Shown piece after piece: positions 24,707 through 33,090 of a stretch of DNA of 64,000 nt. Position 1 is the first letter of the stretch; every line of letters starts with the position of its first letter. The stretch covers positions 2,294,001 to 2,358,000 of the forward strand of contig NZ_CP114283.1 of NCBI RefSeq assembly GCF_027107535.1. The letters are read 5' to 3'. Under the pieces are notes generated by a model. The model ran no database searches, was not told the origin of the DNA, and saw nothing but the letters and a program-made list of their open reading frames with translations. A program made the translations under genes and the position numbers. This DNA comes from Streptomyces aurantiacus. Lineage in GTDB: Bacteria > Actinomycetota > Actinomycetes > Streptomycetales > Streptomycetaceae.

Positions 24707-25354
24707 ATGGAGGCCATGCGACCGGTGCCGCGCACCCTGCTCAGGGACCAGGCCTACGCCGCGATCCGCGACGCCATCGTGACCGGGGAGATCGAGCCGG
24801 GCGCGGTCGTGCGGGACGCCGAGTTCGCCGAGCGGCTCGGGCTGTCCCGGGCGCCGGTGCGGGATGCCTTCTCGCGTCTCGTCGACGAAGGCCTGCTGGA
24901 GAGCAAGCCGCAGAGCTACACACGGGTGACTCCGGTGGTCGCCGCCGACGTGCGGGACGCCGCAGCCGTGGTCGGGGCCATGCACGAACTGGCCGCGCGG
25001 GTCGCCGTGCCCCGGCTGCGCGGGCCCGACGTGAACGCGATGCGCTCGGCCAACGCGCGGTTCGCGCACGCCGTACGCGCCGGGGACGTGGACGCCGCCC
25101 TGCGTGCCGATGACGAACTGCACGACGTCCTGGTGCGGGCGAGCGGCAACCACGCGGTCGCGGCCACCGTCACGCGGTACACGCCGCTGATCCGCCGACT
25201 GGAACGGCGGCGCTTCGGCGAAGGCGGCAACTGCCGTTCGGCGGGACTGCACGAGCGGCTCATCGAGGCGTGTGCGGACGGTGACGTGGACGAGGCGGTC
25301 CGGGTCACCGCGGAGATCTGGCGCGGGCTCGAAGGCCTCGCCGACGGCGACTGA
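24707..25354 (+). CDS. GntR-family (FCD) regulator of ACC deaminase
   Basis: This 215-residue protein has a GntR winged helix at about residues 10-75 ([39 protein letters not shown]). An FCD ligand domain follows ([40 protein letters not shown]). The histidines in the last two segments are typical FCD metal ligands. It precedes the ACC deaminase gene by 20 bases in the same operon and probably responds to ACC or a related amino acid. The start is the ATG predicted to be leaderless; a second ATG three codons later is possible. Confidence 0.87.
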   Translation: MEAMRPVPRTLLRDQAYAAIRDAIVTGEIEPGAVVRDAEFAERLGLSRAPVRDAFSRLVDEGLLESKPQSYTRVTPVVAADVRDAAAVVGAMHELAARVAVPRLRGPDVNAMRSANARFAHAVRAGDVDAALRADDELHDVLVRASGNHAVAATVTRYTPLIRRLERRRFGEGGNCRSAGLHERLIEACADGDVDEAVRVTAEIWRGLEGLADGD

Positions 25355-25374
25355 TTCCGACCCCGGGAGGACCC

Positions 25375-26391
25375 ATGTCCCTTTCCTCGTACGAGCGTTA
25401 CCCCCTCCTGTTCGGGCCTTCGCCCGTCCATCCGCTGGAGCGGCTGACCGCGCACCTCGGTGGGGCCTCGCTGTGGGCCAAGCGGGAGGACTGCAACTCC
25501 GGTGTCGCCTACGGCGGGAACAAGACCCGCAAACTCGAGTACCTCGTCGCGGACGCGCTCGCCCAGGGGTGCGACACGCTCGTCTCGATCGGCGGAGTGC
25601 AGTCCAACCACACCCGGCAGGTCGCCGCCTGTGCCGCTCGGGCCGGGCTCAAGTGCGTTCTCGTGCAGGAGAGTTGGGTCGACTGGCCCGACTCCGTCTA
25701 CGACAAGGTCGGCAACATCCTGATCAGCCGGCTCGCGGGTGCGGACGTGCGGCTCGTGCGAGCCGGGTTCGGGATCGGCTTCAAGGAGAGCTGGGAGCAG
25801 GCGCTGCGGGAGGTCGAGGGCGCGGGCGGGAAGCCGTACGCCATTCCCGCCGGAGCCTCCGATCATCCGCTCGGCGGGCTCGGGTTCGCCGGGTGGGCCT
25901 ACGAAGTGGCCGAACAGGAACGGGAGTCGGGCGTCTTCTTCGACACCGTTGTGGTCTGTTCCGTGACCGGGTCGACGCAGGCGGGGATGGTGGCCGGGTT
26001 CCGTGCGCTGGAGGAGGCGGGCGGCCGTTCGCGGCGCGTCATCGGCATCGACGCGTCGGCCGATCCCGGCCGTACCCGGGCGCAGATCGCGCGGATCGCG
26101 CAGAACACCGGGCAACTGATCGGCGTCGCGGCGGAGTTGACCGAGGCCGATGTCGAGCTGGACGGGCGGTATCACGCGGGCACGTACGGCGTTCCCGACG
26201 AGGTGACGCTGGAGGCGATGCGGCTTGCCGCGCGGACCGAGGGCATGGTCACCGATCCCGTCTACGAGGGGAAGTCGATGGCCGGGATGGTCGATCTGGT
26301 GGGTCGGGGGGAGATCGGGCCGGACTCGACCGTGCTGTATGCCCATCTCGGTGGGCAGCCTGCGTTGAATGCCTACAGCGCCTTGTTCTGA
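25375..26391 (+). CDS. acdS: 1-aminocyclopropane-1-carboxylate deaminase
   Basis: This PLP enzyme opens the cyclopropane ring of the plant ethylene precursor ACC, giving 2-oxobutyrate and ammonia. At 338 residues it has the family length. The PLP lysine is in [12 protein letters not shown] (Lys50) and the catalytic serine region is [22 protein letters not shown] keeps the Tyr-Glu pair and [11 protein letters not shown] keeps the leucine that separate true ACC deaminases from D-cysteine desulfhydrases. It follows its GntR regulator. Presence suggests association with plants. Confidence 0.92.
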   Translation: MSLSSYERYPLLFGPSPVHPLERLTAHLGGASLWAKREDCNSGVAYGGNKTRKLEYLVADALAQGCDTLVSIGGVQSNHTRQVAACAARAGLKCVLVQESWVDWPDSVYDKVGNILISRLAGADVRLVRAGFGIGFKESWEQALREVEGAGGKPYAIPAGASDHPLGGLGFAGWAYEVAEQERESGVFFDTVVVCSVTGSTQAGMVAGFRALEEAGGRSRRVIGIDASADPGRTRAQIARIAQNTGQLIGVAAELTEADVELDGRYHAGTYGVPDEVTLEAMRLAARTEGMVTDPVYEGKSMAGMVDLVGRGEIGPDSTVLYAHLGGQPALNAYSALF

Positions 26392-26405
26392 CTGTCTCGC
26401 TTGTT

Positions 26406-26458
26406 CGTGCCTCGTGCCTCGTGCCTCGTGCCTCGTGCCTCGTGCCTCGTGCCTCGTG
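26406..26458 (+). repeat. CGTGCCT heptanucleotide array
   Basis: Seven perfect copies of CGTGCCT plus four bases lie directly after acdS. There are no mismatches, so copy number probably varies between strains by slippage. Confidence 0.95.
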
Positions 26459-26483
26459 CACCAGGTTCCGGCTCGTGGGTGGT

Positions 26484-26611
26484 GGGGGCGGGGCCGTGCC
26501 GGTATGTCCGTTCGCAGCCTTCCGGGCCTACTGCCCTGAGTTGTCATGAGTACGGGTCTTTTGCGGGAGCCCTATGCTGCGAACGTGACATACCGGCACG
26601 GCCCCGCCCCC
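26484..26611. repeat. Inverted repeat with 35-bp arms around a 57-bp centre
   Basis: Arm 26484-26508 (starting GGGGGCGGGGCCGTGCCGG) is the perfect reverse complement of 26587-26611. After a single-base bulge (T26586) the pairing continues as CGTTCGCAGC (26509-26518) with GCTGCGAACG (26576-26585). The arms total 35 bp with no mismatch other than the bulge. The centre encodes nothing. It may be a large terminator for acdS or a small non-autonomous mobile element; no target-site duplication was recognised. Confidence 0.85.
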
Positions 26612-26767
26612 GCGTGCGTTGGCGGGTGCACGGCGGGTGCGTGGTGAGGGCCCGGCGTGCGTCACCGGGTTCGCGGTGGGTGGCGTGGGGCGTGTCGGCG
26701 GGTTCGCCTTGGCGTATGCGTCTTGGGGTGACGCCGGGGTGTGGGGGCTTGTGCTCGTGTGGCCGGA

Positions 26768-26773
26768 TACAGT
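26768..26773 (+). promoter_or_regulatory. Candidate -10 of a leaderless LacI transcript
   Basis: TACAGT fits TAnnnT and lies seven bases before the GTG chosen as start of the LacI gene. No clear -35 at normal spacing. Confidence 0.4.
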
Positions 26774-26780
26774 GCTCGGC

Positions 26781-27821
26781 GTGTGGGGTGACGATCAGCG
26801 GGAGCCGCTTACCGGACGGCCTGACGGCTCTCGCCGGCGGGCCACTATTCATGACGTGGCCCAGTTGGCCGGAGTGTCGCGCCAGACGGTGTCACGGGCC
26901 GTCAACGACAAGGGTGAGATCGACCCGGGTACCAAGGAGCGGGTGCTGGAGGCGGCGCGGGTGCTGGACTACCGGCCGAGCCGGTTCGCTCGCGGGCTGG
27001 TGCGGAAGGGGACGGTGACGGCGGGGCTGGTCATCCCGGACCTGATGAACCCGTTCTTCCCCGAGGTGGCCGCCGGTGTGCTGGAGGCCGCCGAGCAGCG
27101 CGGCTGGCAGGTGGTCGTGTGGGACTCCCGTACCGATGACGCCAGGGAGCGCGAGGCACTCGACGTGCTGTCCCATCAGGCGGACGCGGTCGTGGGGTAC
27201 TTCAAGAACGAGGACGACGTCCTGGCCCGGCGGCTGGGAGGTGTGCCGCTGGTGCTGCTGGAGCGTGGGCCGCAGCAGACCCGGTTCGCGGCCGTGGGAA
27301 TCGACGCCGCCGTCGGAGTGGAGCAGGGCATCGCCCATCTGGTCCGTGCGGGGCACCGCCGGATCGGCATGCTGGACGGGGACCGGCTCGAGATTCCCGG
27401 CCCTCGGCGGGAGGCCTTCCTGGCCCAGGCGCGGCGGCACGGACTGCCCGTCGACGAAAGCTGGGTCGTGCTGTGCCCCGAGCACAGCGTCGCGGGCGGC
27501 GAGGCGGGCATGGAGCGGCTGTTGCGCGACCGGCCCGACGTCACCGCGGTCTTCGGGTTCAACGACCTGATCGCCGTCGGCGCGATGCGGGCCGCTCGGC
27601 GTGCCGGGCGCCGGGTGCCCGACGATCTGGCCGTCATGGGCTTCGACGGGCTGTCGCTGGGGGAACTGGTGGAGCCCGCCCTGACCACCCTGCACATCGA
27701 CAAGAGACGGCTGGGCCGGCTGGCCGTCGAGCAGGTGGCCCGGCTGCGCGCCGGTGAGGAACCGCTGAGAGGCGCGGACGCCTGGGTGGTTCCCGAGCTG
27801 GTGGTACGAGCCTCCGCCTGA
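26781..27821 (+). CDS. LacI-family sugar-responsive repressor
   Basis: This 346-residue protein has an N-terminal LacI helix-turn-helix (TIHDVAQLAGVSRQTVSRAV) and hinge (YRPSRFARGLVRK). A periplasmic-binding-protein-like effector domain follows (LVIPDLMNPFFPEVAAGVLE, AVFGFNDLIAVGAMRAAR, LAVMGFDGLSLGELVEPALT). The GTG start gives a normal N-terminus and suits a leaderless message. It lies just upstream of a sugar ABC operon whose promoter region carries a LacI-like palindrome, so it is the likely specific repressor. Confidence 0.9.
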   Translation: MWGDDQREPLTGRPDGSRRRATIHDVAQLAGVSRQTVSRAVNDKGEIDPGTKERVLEAARVLDYRPSRFARGLVRKGTVTAGLVIPDLMNPFFPEVAAGVLEAAEQRGWQVVVWDSRTDDAREREALDVLSHQADAVVGYFKNEDDVLARRLGGVPLVLLERGPQQTRFAAVGIDAAVGVEQGIAHLVRAGHRRIGMLDGDRLEIPGPRREAFLAQARRHGLPVDESWVVLCPEHSVAGGEAGMERLLRDRPDVTAVFGFNDLIAVGAMRAARRAGRRVPDDLAVMGFDGLSLGELVEPALTTLHIDKRRLGRLAVEQVARLRAGEEPLRGADAWVVPELVVRASA

Positions 27822-27870
27822 TCCCGCGCGAACTGCCGGTCCGCCTCGGCACATTGACCTCGTACGTCCC

Positions 27871-27923
27871 TTGACACTGGTTTTCGGCCGCCCCGATACT
27901 CGACGGCAACGTTCACGTGAACG
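27871..27923 (+). promoter_or_regulatory. Promoter and LacI-type operator of the sugar ABC operon
   Basis: TTGACA (27871-27876) and GATACT (27895-27900) are 18 bases apart. The perfect palindrome CGTTCACGTGAACG (27910-27923) overlaps the expected start site, an ideal place for repression by the LacI protein encoded just upstream. Confidence 0.7.
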
Positions 27924-28065
27924 CTCACGGACCCTGCGACGCTGTCGGCCCGAGCCCTGGAAACACCCGCCGACATCGTTGTCCTGGTCTTCCCCCCACC
28001 CGTAGACGGGCCCGAGGCCGCGCCATGCCCCGGCCGGACCGTGCCCGGAAAGTGAGTGCGCGCCG

Positions 28066-29367
28066 ATGGAACACCGAACGATGTCCCGCAGGGGTCTGCT
28101 GGGGGCCTCGCTGGGCAGTGCGGGTGCCGCCGTGCTCGGCCTGTCGGGATGCGGGGCGGGCAACGGCTCGGCCTCCGCGGGCACCGACCATCTCAGCATC
28201 TGGTACTGGCAGGGAGCCCTGAGCGACAAGCTGCTCGCCACCGCGAAGCGCTCCGTGCCCGGGGTGCCCGGGCTGAAGGTGAAGGGGTCGCCCATCGCCG
28301 GCGACTACAAGGCGAAGCTGCGCACCAGCATGGCCGCCCGCGCCCATGTGCCGGACCTGGCGTGTGTGAACTCCGGTGTCTCGGAGTTCTTCCCGGACGA
28401 GCAGGAGTTCCTGGACCTGCGGGACCTCGGCGTGGGCGCGATCGAGGACCAGTACCTGGAGTGGAAGTGGAAGGCCGCCACCACCCCGTCCGGCCGGGTG
28501 ATCGGGTTCCCTCTCGACGCCGGACCCACCGCGCTCTTCTACCGCCGAGACCTCTTCGACAAGGCGGGGCTGCCGACCGAGCCGGACGAGGTCGCACAGG
28601 CCACCTCGACCTGGGAGAAGTACCTCCGGGTCGGGCGGACCCTCAGGGAGCGGGCGCCGGGTAAGCCGTACCTCGTCTCCCAGATCAGCTACGTCTTCCG
28701 GATGGTCCTGTACCAGAGCCCGAAGCAGTTCGTCGACGCCGACGACCGCTTCATCGGCGACCAGGAACACGTCAAGCACGCCTGGGACGTGGCCGTGGAG
28801 ACCTACCGCCAGGGGCTCAGCGCCCGGGTTCTGGACTCGACGCCCGACTACAACGCGGCCATGAGCCGCGGCCGGGTCGCCACGGTGATCAACGCGGTGT
28901 GGGCGATCAACGGTCTCAAGCAGGTGGCACCGAAGACCTCCGGGAACTGGCGGCTGACCCGGATGCCCGCCGGGCCGACCAACTACGGCGGCTCGTACGT
29001 GGGCATCACCCGCTACTGCCGTGACCCGGAAGGGGCGTTCGCCTTCCTGAAGTGGATGCTCGGGCCCGAGAACCAGCTGAAGAGCTATCAGGAGATGGCC
29101 CTGTTCCCCACCACCCCGGCCGCCTACAGCCGACCGGCGATGCGCAGGCCCGACCGTTTCTTCGGCGGCCAGATCCCCGTCGACGTCTTCGGTCCGGCCG
29201 CCGAGAAGGCCCCGGTCACGTTCTCCAGCCCCTACGAGGCGACCGCCAACACCCCCGTCTTCCAGGAGCTGACCAACGTGGAAACGCTCGGCAAGAATCC
29301 CGACAGAGCGTGGCGGGACGCCATGAACGCCGCCGAATCCGCCCTGTCCCAGCGGGGGGTGAGCTGA
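28066..29367 (+). CDS. Sugar ABC transporter substrate-binding lipoprotein (system 1)
   Basis: This 433-residue binding protein has an RR-containing signal (MSRRGLLGASLGSAGAAVLG) and a lipobox ending at Cys29 (LSGC), so it is lipid-anchored outside the membrane. The mature part follows the family 1 pattern: LSIWYWQG, GFPLDAGPTALFYRRDLFDKAGLP, and NYGGSYVGITRYCRDPEGAFAFLKWM. The substrate cannot be told. The start may be this ATG or one five codons later. It heads an operon with two permeases and no ATPase; Streptomyces usually supply a shared MsiK-type ATPase from elsewhere. Confidence 0.88.
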   Translation: MEHRTMSRRGLLGASLGSAGAAVLGLSGCGAGNGSASAGTDHLSIWYWQGALSDKLLATAKRSVPGVPGLKVKGSPIAGDYKAKLRTSMAARAHVPDLACVNSGVSEFFPDEQEFLDLRDLGVGAIEDQYLEWKWKAATTPSGRVIGFPLDAGPTALFYRRDLFDKAGLPTEPDEVAQATSTWEKYLRVGRTLRERAPGKPYLVSQISYVFRMVLYQSPKQFVDADDRFIGDQEHVKHAWDVAVETYRQGLSARVLDSTPDYNAAMSRGRVATVINAVWAINGLKQVAPKTSGNWRLTRMPAGPTNYGGSYVGITRYCRDPEGAFAFLKWMLGPENQLKSYQEMALFPTTPAAYSRPAMRRPDRFFGGQIPVDVFGPAAEKAPVTFSSPYEATANTPVFQELTNVETLGKNPDRAWRDAMNAAESALSQRGVS

Positions 29368-29368
29368 C

Positions 29369-30391
29369 ATGGCCACCGTCGCGGACGCGGCGCGGGTTCC
29401 CGACGCCGAACGGAGCGAGAGGGCTGACGGCCGAGGGGCGGGCACCGGCACACCGTCCGGCCGGTGGCGGCGCCACCTTCCGCCGTACCTCGCCATCTCC
29501 CCGTACTACCTGCTGTTCGCCGTCTTCGGCGCGTTCCCCGTGGTCTTCTCCCTGTACCTGTCCTTCCAGGACTGGGACGGCATCGGGGACATGCGCTTCG
29601 TCGGCCTGCAGCAGTACGAGTGGCTGCTCAGGGACTCGGTGTTCTGGCACTCCATCCTCAACACCTTCCAGATCTGGTTCCTCTCCACGGTGCCGATGCT
29701 GTTCCTGGCCCTGGTCCTCGCCTTCCTGCTGCACTCGCAGGTGCGCTACGCGTCCGCCTGGCGGGTCGCGTACTTCATCCCCAACGTCACCTCGATGGTC
29801 GCCATGACCATCGTCTTCGGCTCGGTCTTCGCCCAGGCCGGCCTGGCCAACTCGATGCTCAAGGCCGTCGGGGTGGAGGACGGCGTCGGCTGGCTGAGCT
29901 CCTCGCTCGGCATCAAGTCGGCGATCTCGATCATGATCATCTGGCGGTGGGTCGGCTACAACGCCCTGATCTTCCTGGCCGGGCTGCAGGCCATACCCAC
30001 CGAACTCTTCGAGGCCGCCCGGGTCGACGGGGCGAACAGCCGGCAGACCCTCTTCCGGGTCGTGGTGCCGCAGCTGCGGCCGGTGATCCTCTTCGCCGTC
30101 ATCACGTCGACGATCAACGGCCTGCAGATCTTCACCGAATCGCAGGTGCTCTTCTACTCGGACGACCCCGGGACCACCGGCGGGCCGGGCCAGGAAGGTA
30201 TGACCATCGTGCTCTACCTGTGGCAGAAGTCCTTCAACGACCTGCAGTTCGGCTACGGGGCGGCGATGGGCTGGCTGCTCTTCGCGATCATCGGGCTCTT
30301 CGCGGTCATCAACTGGCGGCTGGTGTCCGGCTCCGACCGCGACGGCCGCCGCGGCATCTCGCTGCGCAAGGGGGCCCGCAATGGCCGCTGA
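29369..30391 (+). CDS. Sugar ABC permease, MalF type (system 1)
   Basis: This 340-residue inner-membrane protein has a Gly/Arg-rich N-terminus and about six membrane helices. The EAA loop for the ATPase is AARVDGANSRQTLFRVVVPQ. It begins one base after the binding protein stop and overlaps the next permease by 11 bases, so the three are co-translated. Confidence 0.9.
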   Translation: MATVADAARVPDAERSERADGRGAGTGTPSGRWRRHLPPYLAISPYYLLFAVFGAFPVVFSLYLSFQDWDGIGDMRFVGLQQYEWLLRDSVFWHSILNTFQIWFLSTVPMLFLALVLAFLLHSQVRYASAWRVAYFIPNVTSMVAMTIVFGSVFAQAGLANSMLKAVGVEDGVGWLSSSLGIKSAISIMIIWRWVGYNALIFLAGLQAIPTELFEAARVDGANSRQTLFRVVVPQLRPVILFAVITSTINGLQIFTESQVLFYSDDPGTTGGPGQEGMTIVLYLWQKSFNDLQFGYGAAMGWLLFAIIGLFAVINWRLVSGSDRDGRRGISLRKGARNGR

Positions 30392-31280
30392 ACATCGACG
30401 GGGTTCCGCGGCGACCGCCGACCGCGCGCCCTCCAACGCGGGGCTCGCCATCGGTTCCGGCAGCCGGGCGACCCGGATCTGGGTCCGCGTGGCCCTGCTC
30501 CTCGGGGTGCTGGTGTCGATGTTCCCCTTCTACTGGCTGGTGGTGATGGCCTCCGTCACCACCCAGGACATCCTCAGCTCTCCGCCCAGGCTGGTGCCGG
30601 GCACCCAACTGCTGCACAACATGGGGGAGGTGCTCGAGCGGATCGACTTCTTCACCTCGCTGTTCAACACCGTGGTGGTCGCCACCACCGGCACCGTCCT
30701 GGTGCTGTTCTTCGACTCCCTGGCCGCCTTCGCCTTCGCCAAGTACGAGTTCCCGGCGAAGAAGTTCCTCTTCGGCGCCCTGATGGCCACCTACATGATT
30801 CCCGCGCAGCTGTCGCTGGTGCCGCAGTTCGTCACCATGGCCCAGTTCGGCTGGGCCGGCACGCTGAAGGCCCTGGTCATCCCCGGCGCGGCCAACGCCT
30901 TCGGCATCTTCTGGATGCGCCAGTACGCGCAGAACTCGCTGCCCGACGAACTGCTCGACGCGGGACGGATCGACGGCGCCGGCTTCTTCCGGCTCTACTG
31001 GCAGGTCGCGATGCCGCTGTTCCGGCCCGCGCTGGCCTTCCTCGGCATCTTCACGTTCATCGGCATCTGGAACGACTACATCTGGCCGCTGGTCGTCCTG
31101 GTCAACCCCGACCGGCTCACGCTCCAGGTCGCCCTGGCCAACCTCAACGTCGCCTACAACACCGACTACGCCGTGGTGATGGCCGGAGCGCTGATGAGCG
31201 TCATCCCGCTGATCGTGGTGTTCCTGATCGGGGCCCGGCACTTCCTGCGGGACCTGGCGGCGGGCGCGACGAAGATGTGA
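30381..31280 (+). CDS. Sugar ABC permease, MalG type (system 1)
   Basis: This 299-residue protein has six membrane helices and the EAA loop LDAGRIDGAGFFRLYWQVAM. It pairs with the preceding MalF-type permease. The operon ends here; degenerate sequence follows, with no sugar-specific hydrolase that would reveal the substrate. Confidence 0.9.
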   Translation: MAAEHRRGSAATADRAPSNAGLAIGSGSRATRIWVRVALLLGVLVSMFPFYWLVVMASVTTQDILSSPPRLVPGTQLLHNMGEVLERIDFFTSLFNTVVVATTGTVLVLFFDSLAAFAFAKYEFPAKKFLFGALMATYMIPAQLSLVPQFVTMAQFGWAGTLKALVIPGAANAFGIFWMRQYAQNSLPDELLDAGRIDGAGFFRLYWQVAMPLFRPALAFLGIFTFIGIWNDYIWPLVVLVNPDRLTLQVALANLNVAYNTDYAVVMAGALMSVIPLIVVFLIGARHFLRDLAAGATKM

Positions 31281-31365
31281 CCGGGCCGGCCGAGGGGCGA
31301 GGGGCGAGGGCGGTGACGGTGTCGGGCCCGGTGGACGCGGAGAGGGAGCGTCCGCGGGGTCCGGC

Positions 31366-31455
31366 GCCGGGTGCCTCGGCGGGCACTGGCTGCTGGAAAC
31401 GCACCGGGAGCAGGTCGTCGCGCAGGTGCGGGACTTCCTCGCCGGGGTGCGTGTC
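31366..31455 (+). pseudogene. Fragment of an alpha/beta hydrolase C-terminus
   Basis: In one frame the sequence reads GGHWLLETHREQVVAQVRDF followed by LAGV. This matches the C-terminal block of epoxide-hydrolase-like alpha/beta hydrolases, where the catalytic His is in CGHWL. No upstream remainder of such a gene exists: the preceding 80 bases are low-complexity G-rich sequence. It looks like the remnant of a deletion between the ABC operon and the TerD gene. Confidence 0.55.
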
Positions 31456-31497
31456 CAGCAGCCGGCCCAGTACTACCTCGATGGGTCCGGGCGCTGC

Positions 31498-32706
31498 TTA
31501 CAGCGCCTGGGCGGACGGCTTCACCATGCCGCGGACCGTGCGGGACTTGACGAAGTTGCCCAGCGCCGTCATCTCCCACTCGCCGGAGAACTGCTTGATG
31601 AGCTTGGCCATCATCACGCCGGTCTGGGCTTCCGCGCTGGTGAGGTCGAAGCGGACCAGCTCCTCGCCCGTGGCGGCGTCGATGAGCCGGCAGTAGGCCT
31701 TGGCGACCTCCGTGAACTTCTGGCCGGAGAACGAGTTCACCGTGAAGACCAGGCCGGTGACGTCCTGGGGGAGCCGGCCGAGGTCCACGACGATCACCTC
31801 GTCGTCACCGCCGCCCTCGCCCGTGAGGTTGTCACCGGAGTGCTTGATCGCGCCGTTCACGATCGAGAGCTTGCCGAAGTAGCAGCTGTCGATGTGGTTG
31901 CGCTGCGGGCCGTACGCGATGACCGACGCGTCCAGGTCGATGTCCTTGCCGCGGAACGCGGGCTCCCAGCCCAGGCCCATCTTCACCTGGGAGAGGAACG
32001 GGCGGCCGCCCTTGACCAGGGACACGGTCTGGTTCTTCTGGAGGCTTACGCGGCCCTTGTCGAGATTGATCTTCCCGGCGCCCGGGGCGGGGGCGGCAGG
32101 GGCCGCCGGGGGCGCGGGCGGAGCGGCGGGTGCGGCGAGCGGGGCCGGGGGCGCCGGCGCCTGGACCGCGGGGGCCGGCGGGGCGACCGGGGCCGGGGCG
32201 GCCGGTTCCTCGACGGTCACGCCGAAGTCCGTGGCGATGCCCGCCAGGCCGTTCGCGTATCCCTGGCCGACCGCCCGGGCCTTCCACGCGCCGTTGCGCA
32301 GGTAGACCTCGACGATCACCAGGGCCGTCTCCGAGCCGAGCTGGGGCGGGGTGAAGGAGGCGAGGACCGAGCCGTCGTCCGCGTTGCGGATGGTCGCCGT
32401 CGGTTCGACGCCCTGGAACGTCTGGCCCGCGGCGTCCGGGCTCGCGGTGACAACGATCTTCTCGATGCCCGGGGGCACGGCGGTCGTGTCGACCGTGATC
32501 GAGTCGGGGGTGCTGCCGCCGCCGGAGCGGTACGTCACGCCCTGGCCGGTCGGCTGGTTGTAGAAGATGAAGTCGTCGTCGGAGCGCACCTTGCCGTCGG
32601 CGGTGAGCAGCAGGCCCGAAACGTCGAGCCGCACCGGGGCGGCGACGTCCACCGTCACGCGGGTGACGGGGAGAGGGATGTTCGAGCCGGGGGTCATAGC
32701 TGTCAT
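31498..32706 (-). CDS. TerD-domain protein, two TerD modules joined by an Ala/Pro linker
   Basis: This 402-residue protein starts with a diverged TerD module (about 1-165; TPGSNIPLPVTRVTVDV, DDDFIFYNQPTG). It continues through about 45 residues made almost only of Ala and Pro, and ends with a canonical TerD module (about 210-390; DASVIAYGPQRNHIDSCYFG, HSGDNLTGEGGGDDE). The second module has the Asp-rich calcium sites. TerD proteins are calcium-binding stress proteins linked to tellurite resistance and cell-surface signalling. The first three codons may not be used, since a second ATG gives the classical N-terminus. Confidence 0.88.
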   Translation of the reverse strand: MTAMTPGSNIPLPVTRVTVDVAAPVRLDVSGLLLTADGKVRSDDDFIFYNQPTGQGVTYRSGGGSTPDSITVDTTAVPPGIEKIVVTASPDAAGQTFQGVEPTATIRNADDGSVLASFTPPQLGSETALVIVEVYLRNGAWKARAVGQGYANGLAGIATDFGVTVEEPAAPAPVAPPAPAVQAPAPPAPLAAPAAPPAPPAAPAAPAPGAGKINLDKGRVSLQKNQTVSLVKGGRPFLSQVKMGLGWEPAFRGKDIDLDASVIAYGPQRNHIDSCYFGKLSIVNGAIKHSGDNLTGEGGGDDEVIVVDLGRLPQDVTGLVFTVNSFSGQKFTEVAKAYCRLIDAATGEELVRFDLTSAEAQTGVMMAKLIKQFSGEWEMTALGNFVKSRTVRGMVKPSAQAL

Positions 32707-32761
32707 GCCGGGTGAACGAGCGGACCCGCTTTACCGTTCCCTTACCAAGCGGCCAATTGGG

Positions 32762-32983
32762 TCAGCGTCGGTTGCGGGGGTGGTCGCGGGCGGTTCGTTC
32801 GTTGCCGCGCTTGTAGTTGCCCGTCCAGCGGGCCATGACCAGCTGCGGGTCGCCGGACTCCGCTTCCGCGAGGAACTGGACGGCCCTCGGACCGCGGAGG
32901 GTGGTGGCGGGACGGGTTCCGTGGGTGATCGTCACGGTGCCGTCGGGGTGGTGGGCATAGGCGAAGCCGTGTGGGCGGGGCAT
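32762..32983 (-). CDS. Small conserved Streptomyces hypothetical protein
   Basis: This 73-residue protein begins MPRPHGFAYAHHPDGTVTIT and ends with a basic tail (GNYKRGNERTARDHPRNRR). The composition and coding bias are those of a real gene. It lacks a ribosome site, but TACCAT lies exactly six bases before the ATG on the same strand, so it is probably leaderless. Function unknown; the His/Arg-rich small fold could bind nucleic acid. Confidence 0.7.
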   Translation of the reverse strand: MPRPHGFAYAHHPDGTVTITHGTRPATTLRGPRAVQFLAEAESGDPQLVMARWTGNYKRGNERTARDHPRNRR

Positions 32984-32989
32984 GAGGGG

Positions 32990-32995
32990 ATGGTA
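32990..32995 (-). promoter_or_regulatory. Leaderless -10 of the small protein gene
   Basis: TACCAT on the minus strand, six bases before the ATG, is at the ideal distance for transcription to start on the A of the start codon. Confidence 0.5.
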
Positions 32996-33053
32996 GGCGG
33001 GCGAGGCCCCACCGCCCCAAGGGTTTTCGCCCCCGGTGGCTCGTCGGGCGGTT

Positions 33054-33080
33054 CCCCGCGCCCCTTTCCGGGGCGCGGGG
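33054..33080 (-). terminator. Terminator of the polyol operon
   Basis: CCCCGCGCCCC pairs perfectly with GGGGCGCGGGG around TTTCC, 11 bases after the dehydrogenase stop. The same CGCGCCCC hairpin type recurs at 59590. Confidence 0.8.
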
Positions 33081-33090
33081 GCCGATCCTC

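Larger units (their letters stand above)
26392..26780. other. Intergenic region with VNTR and long inverted repeat
   Basis: About 390 bases without a gene. In order: a heptanucleotide array (26406-26458), a long inverted repeat (26484-26611), G/T-rich sequence, and the promoter of the LacI gene. Open frames crossing it show no protein-like composition. Confidence 0.7.

Noticed and set aside
26406..26458. CRISPR array suggested by regularly spaced repeats.
   Set aside because: Units are 7 bases with no spacers and no cas genes; it is a simple tandem repeat.
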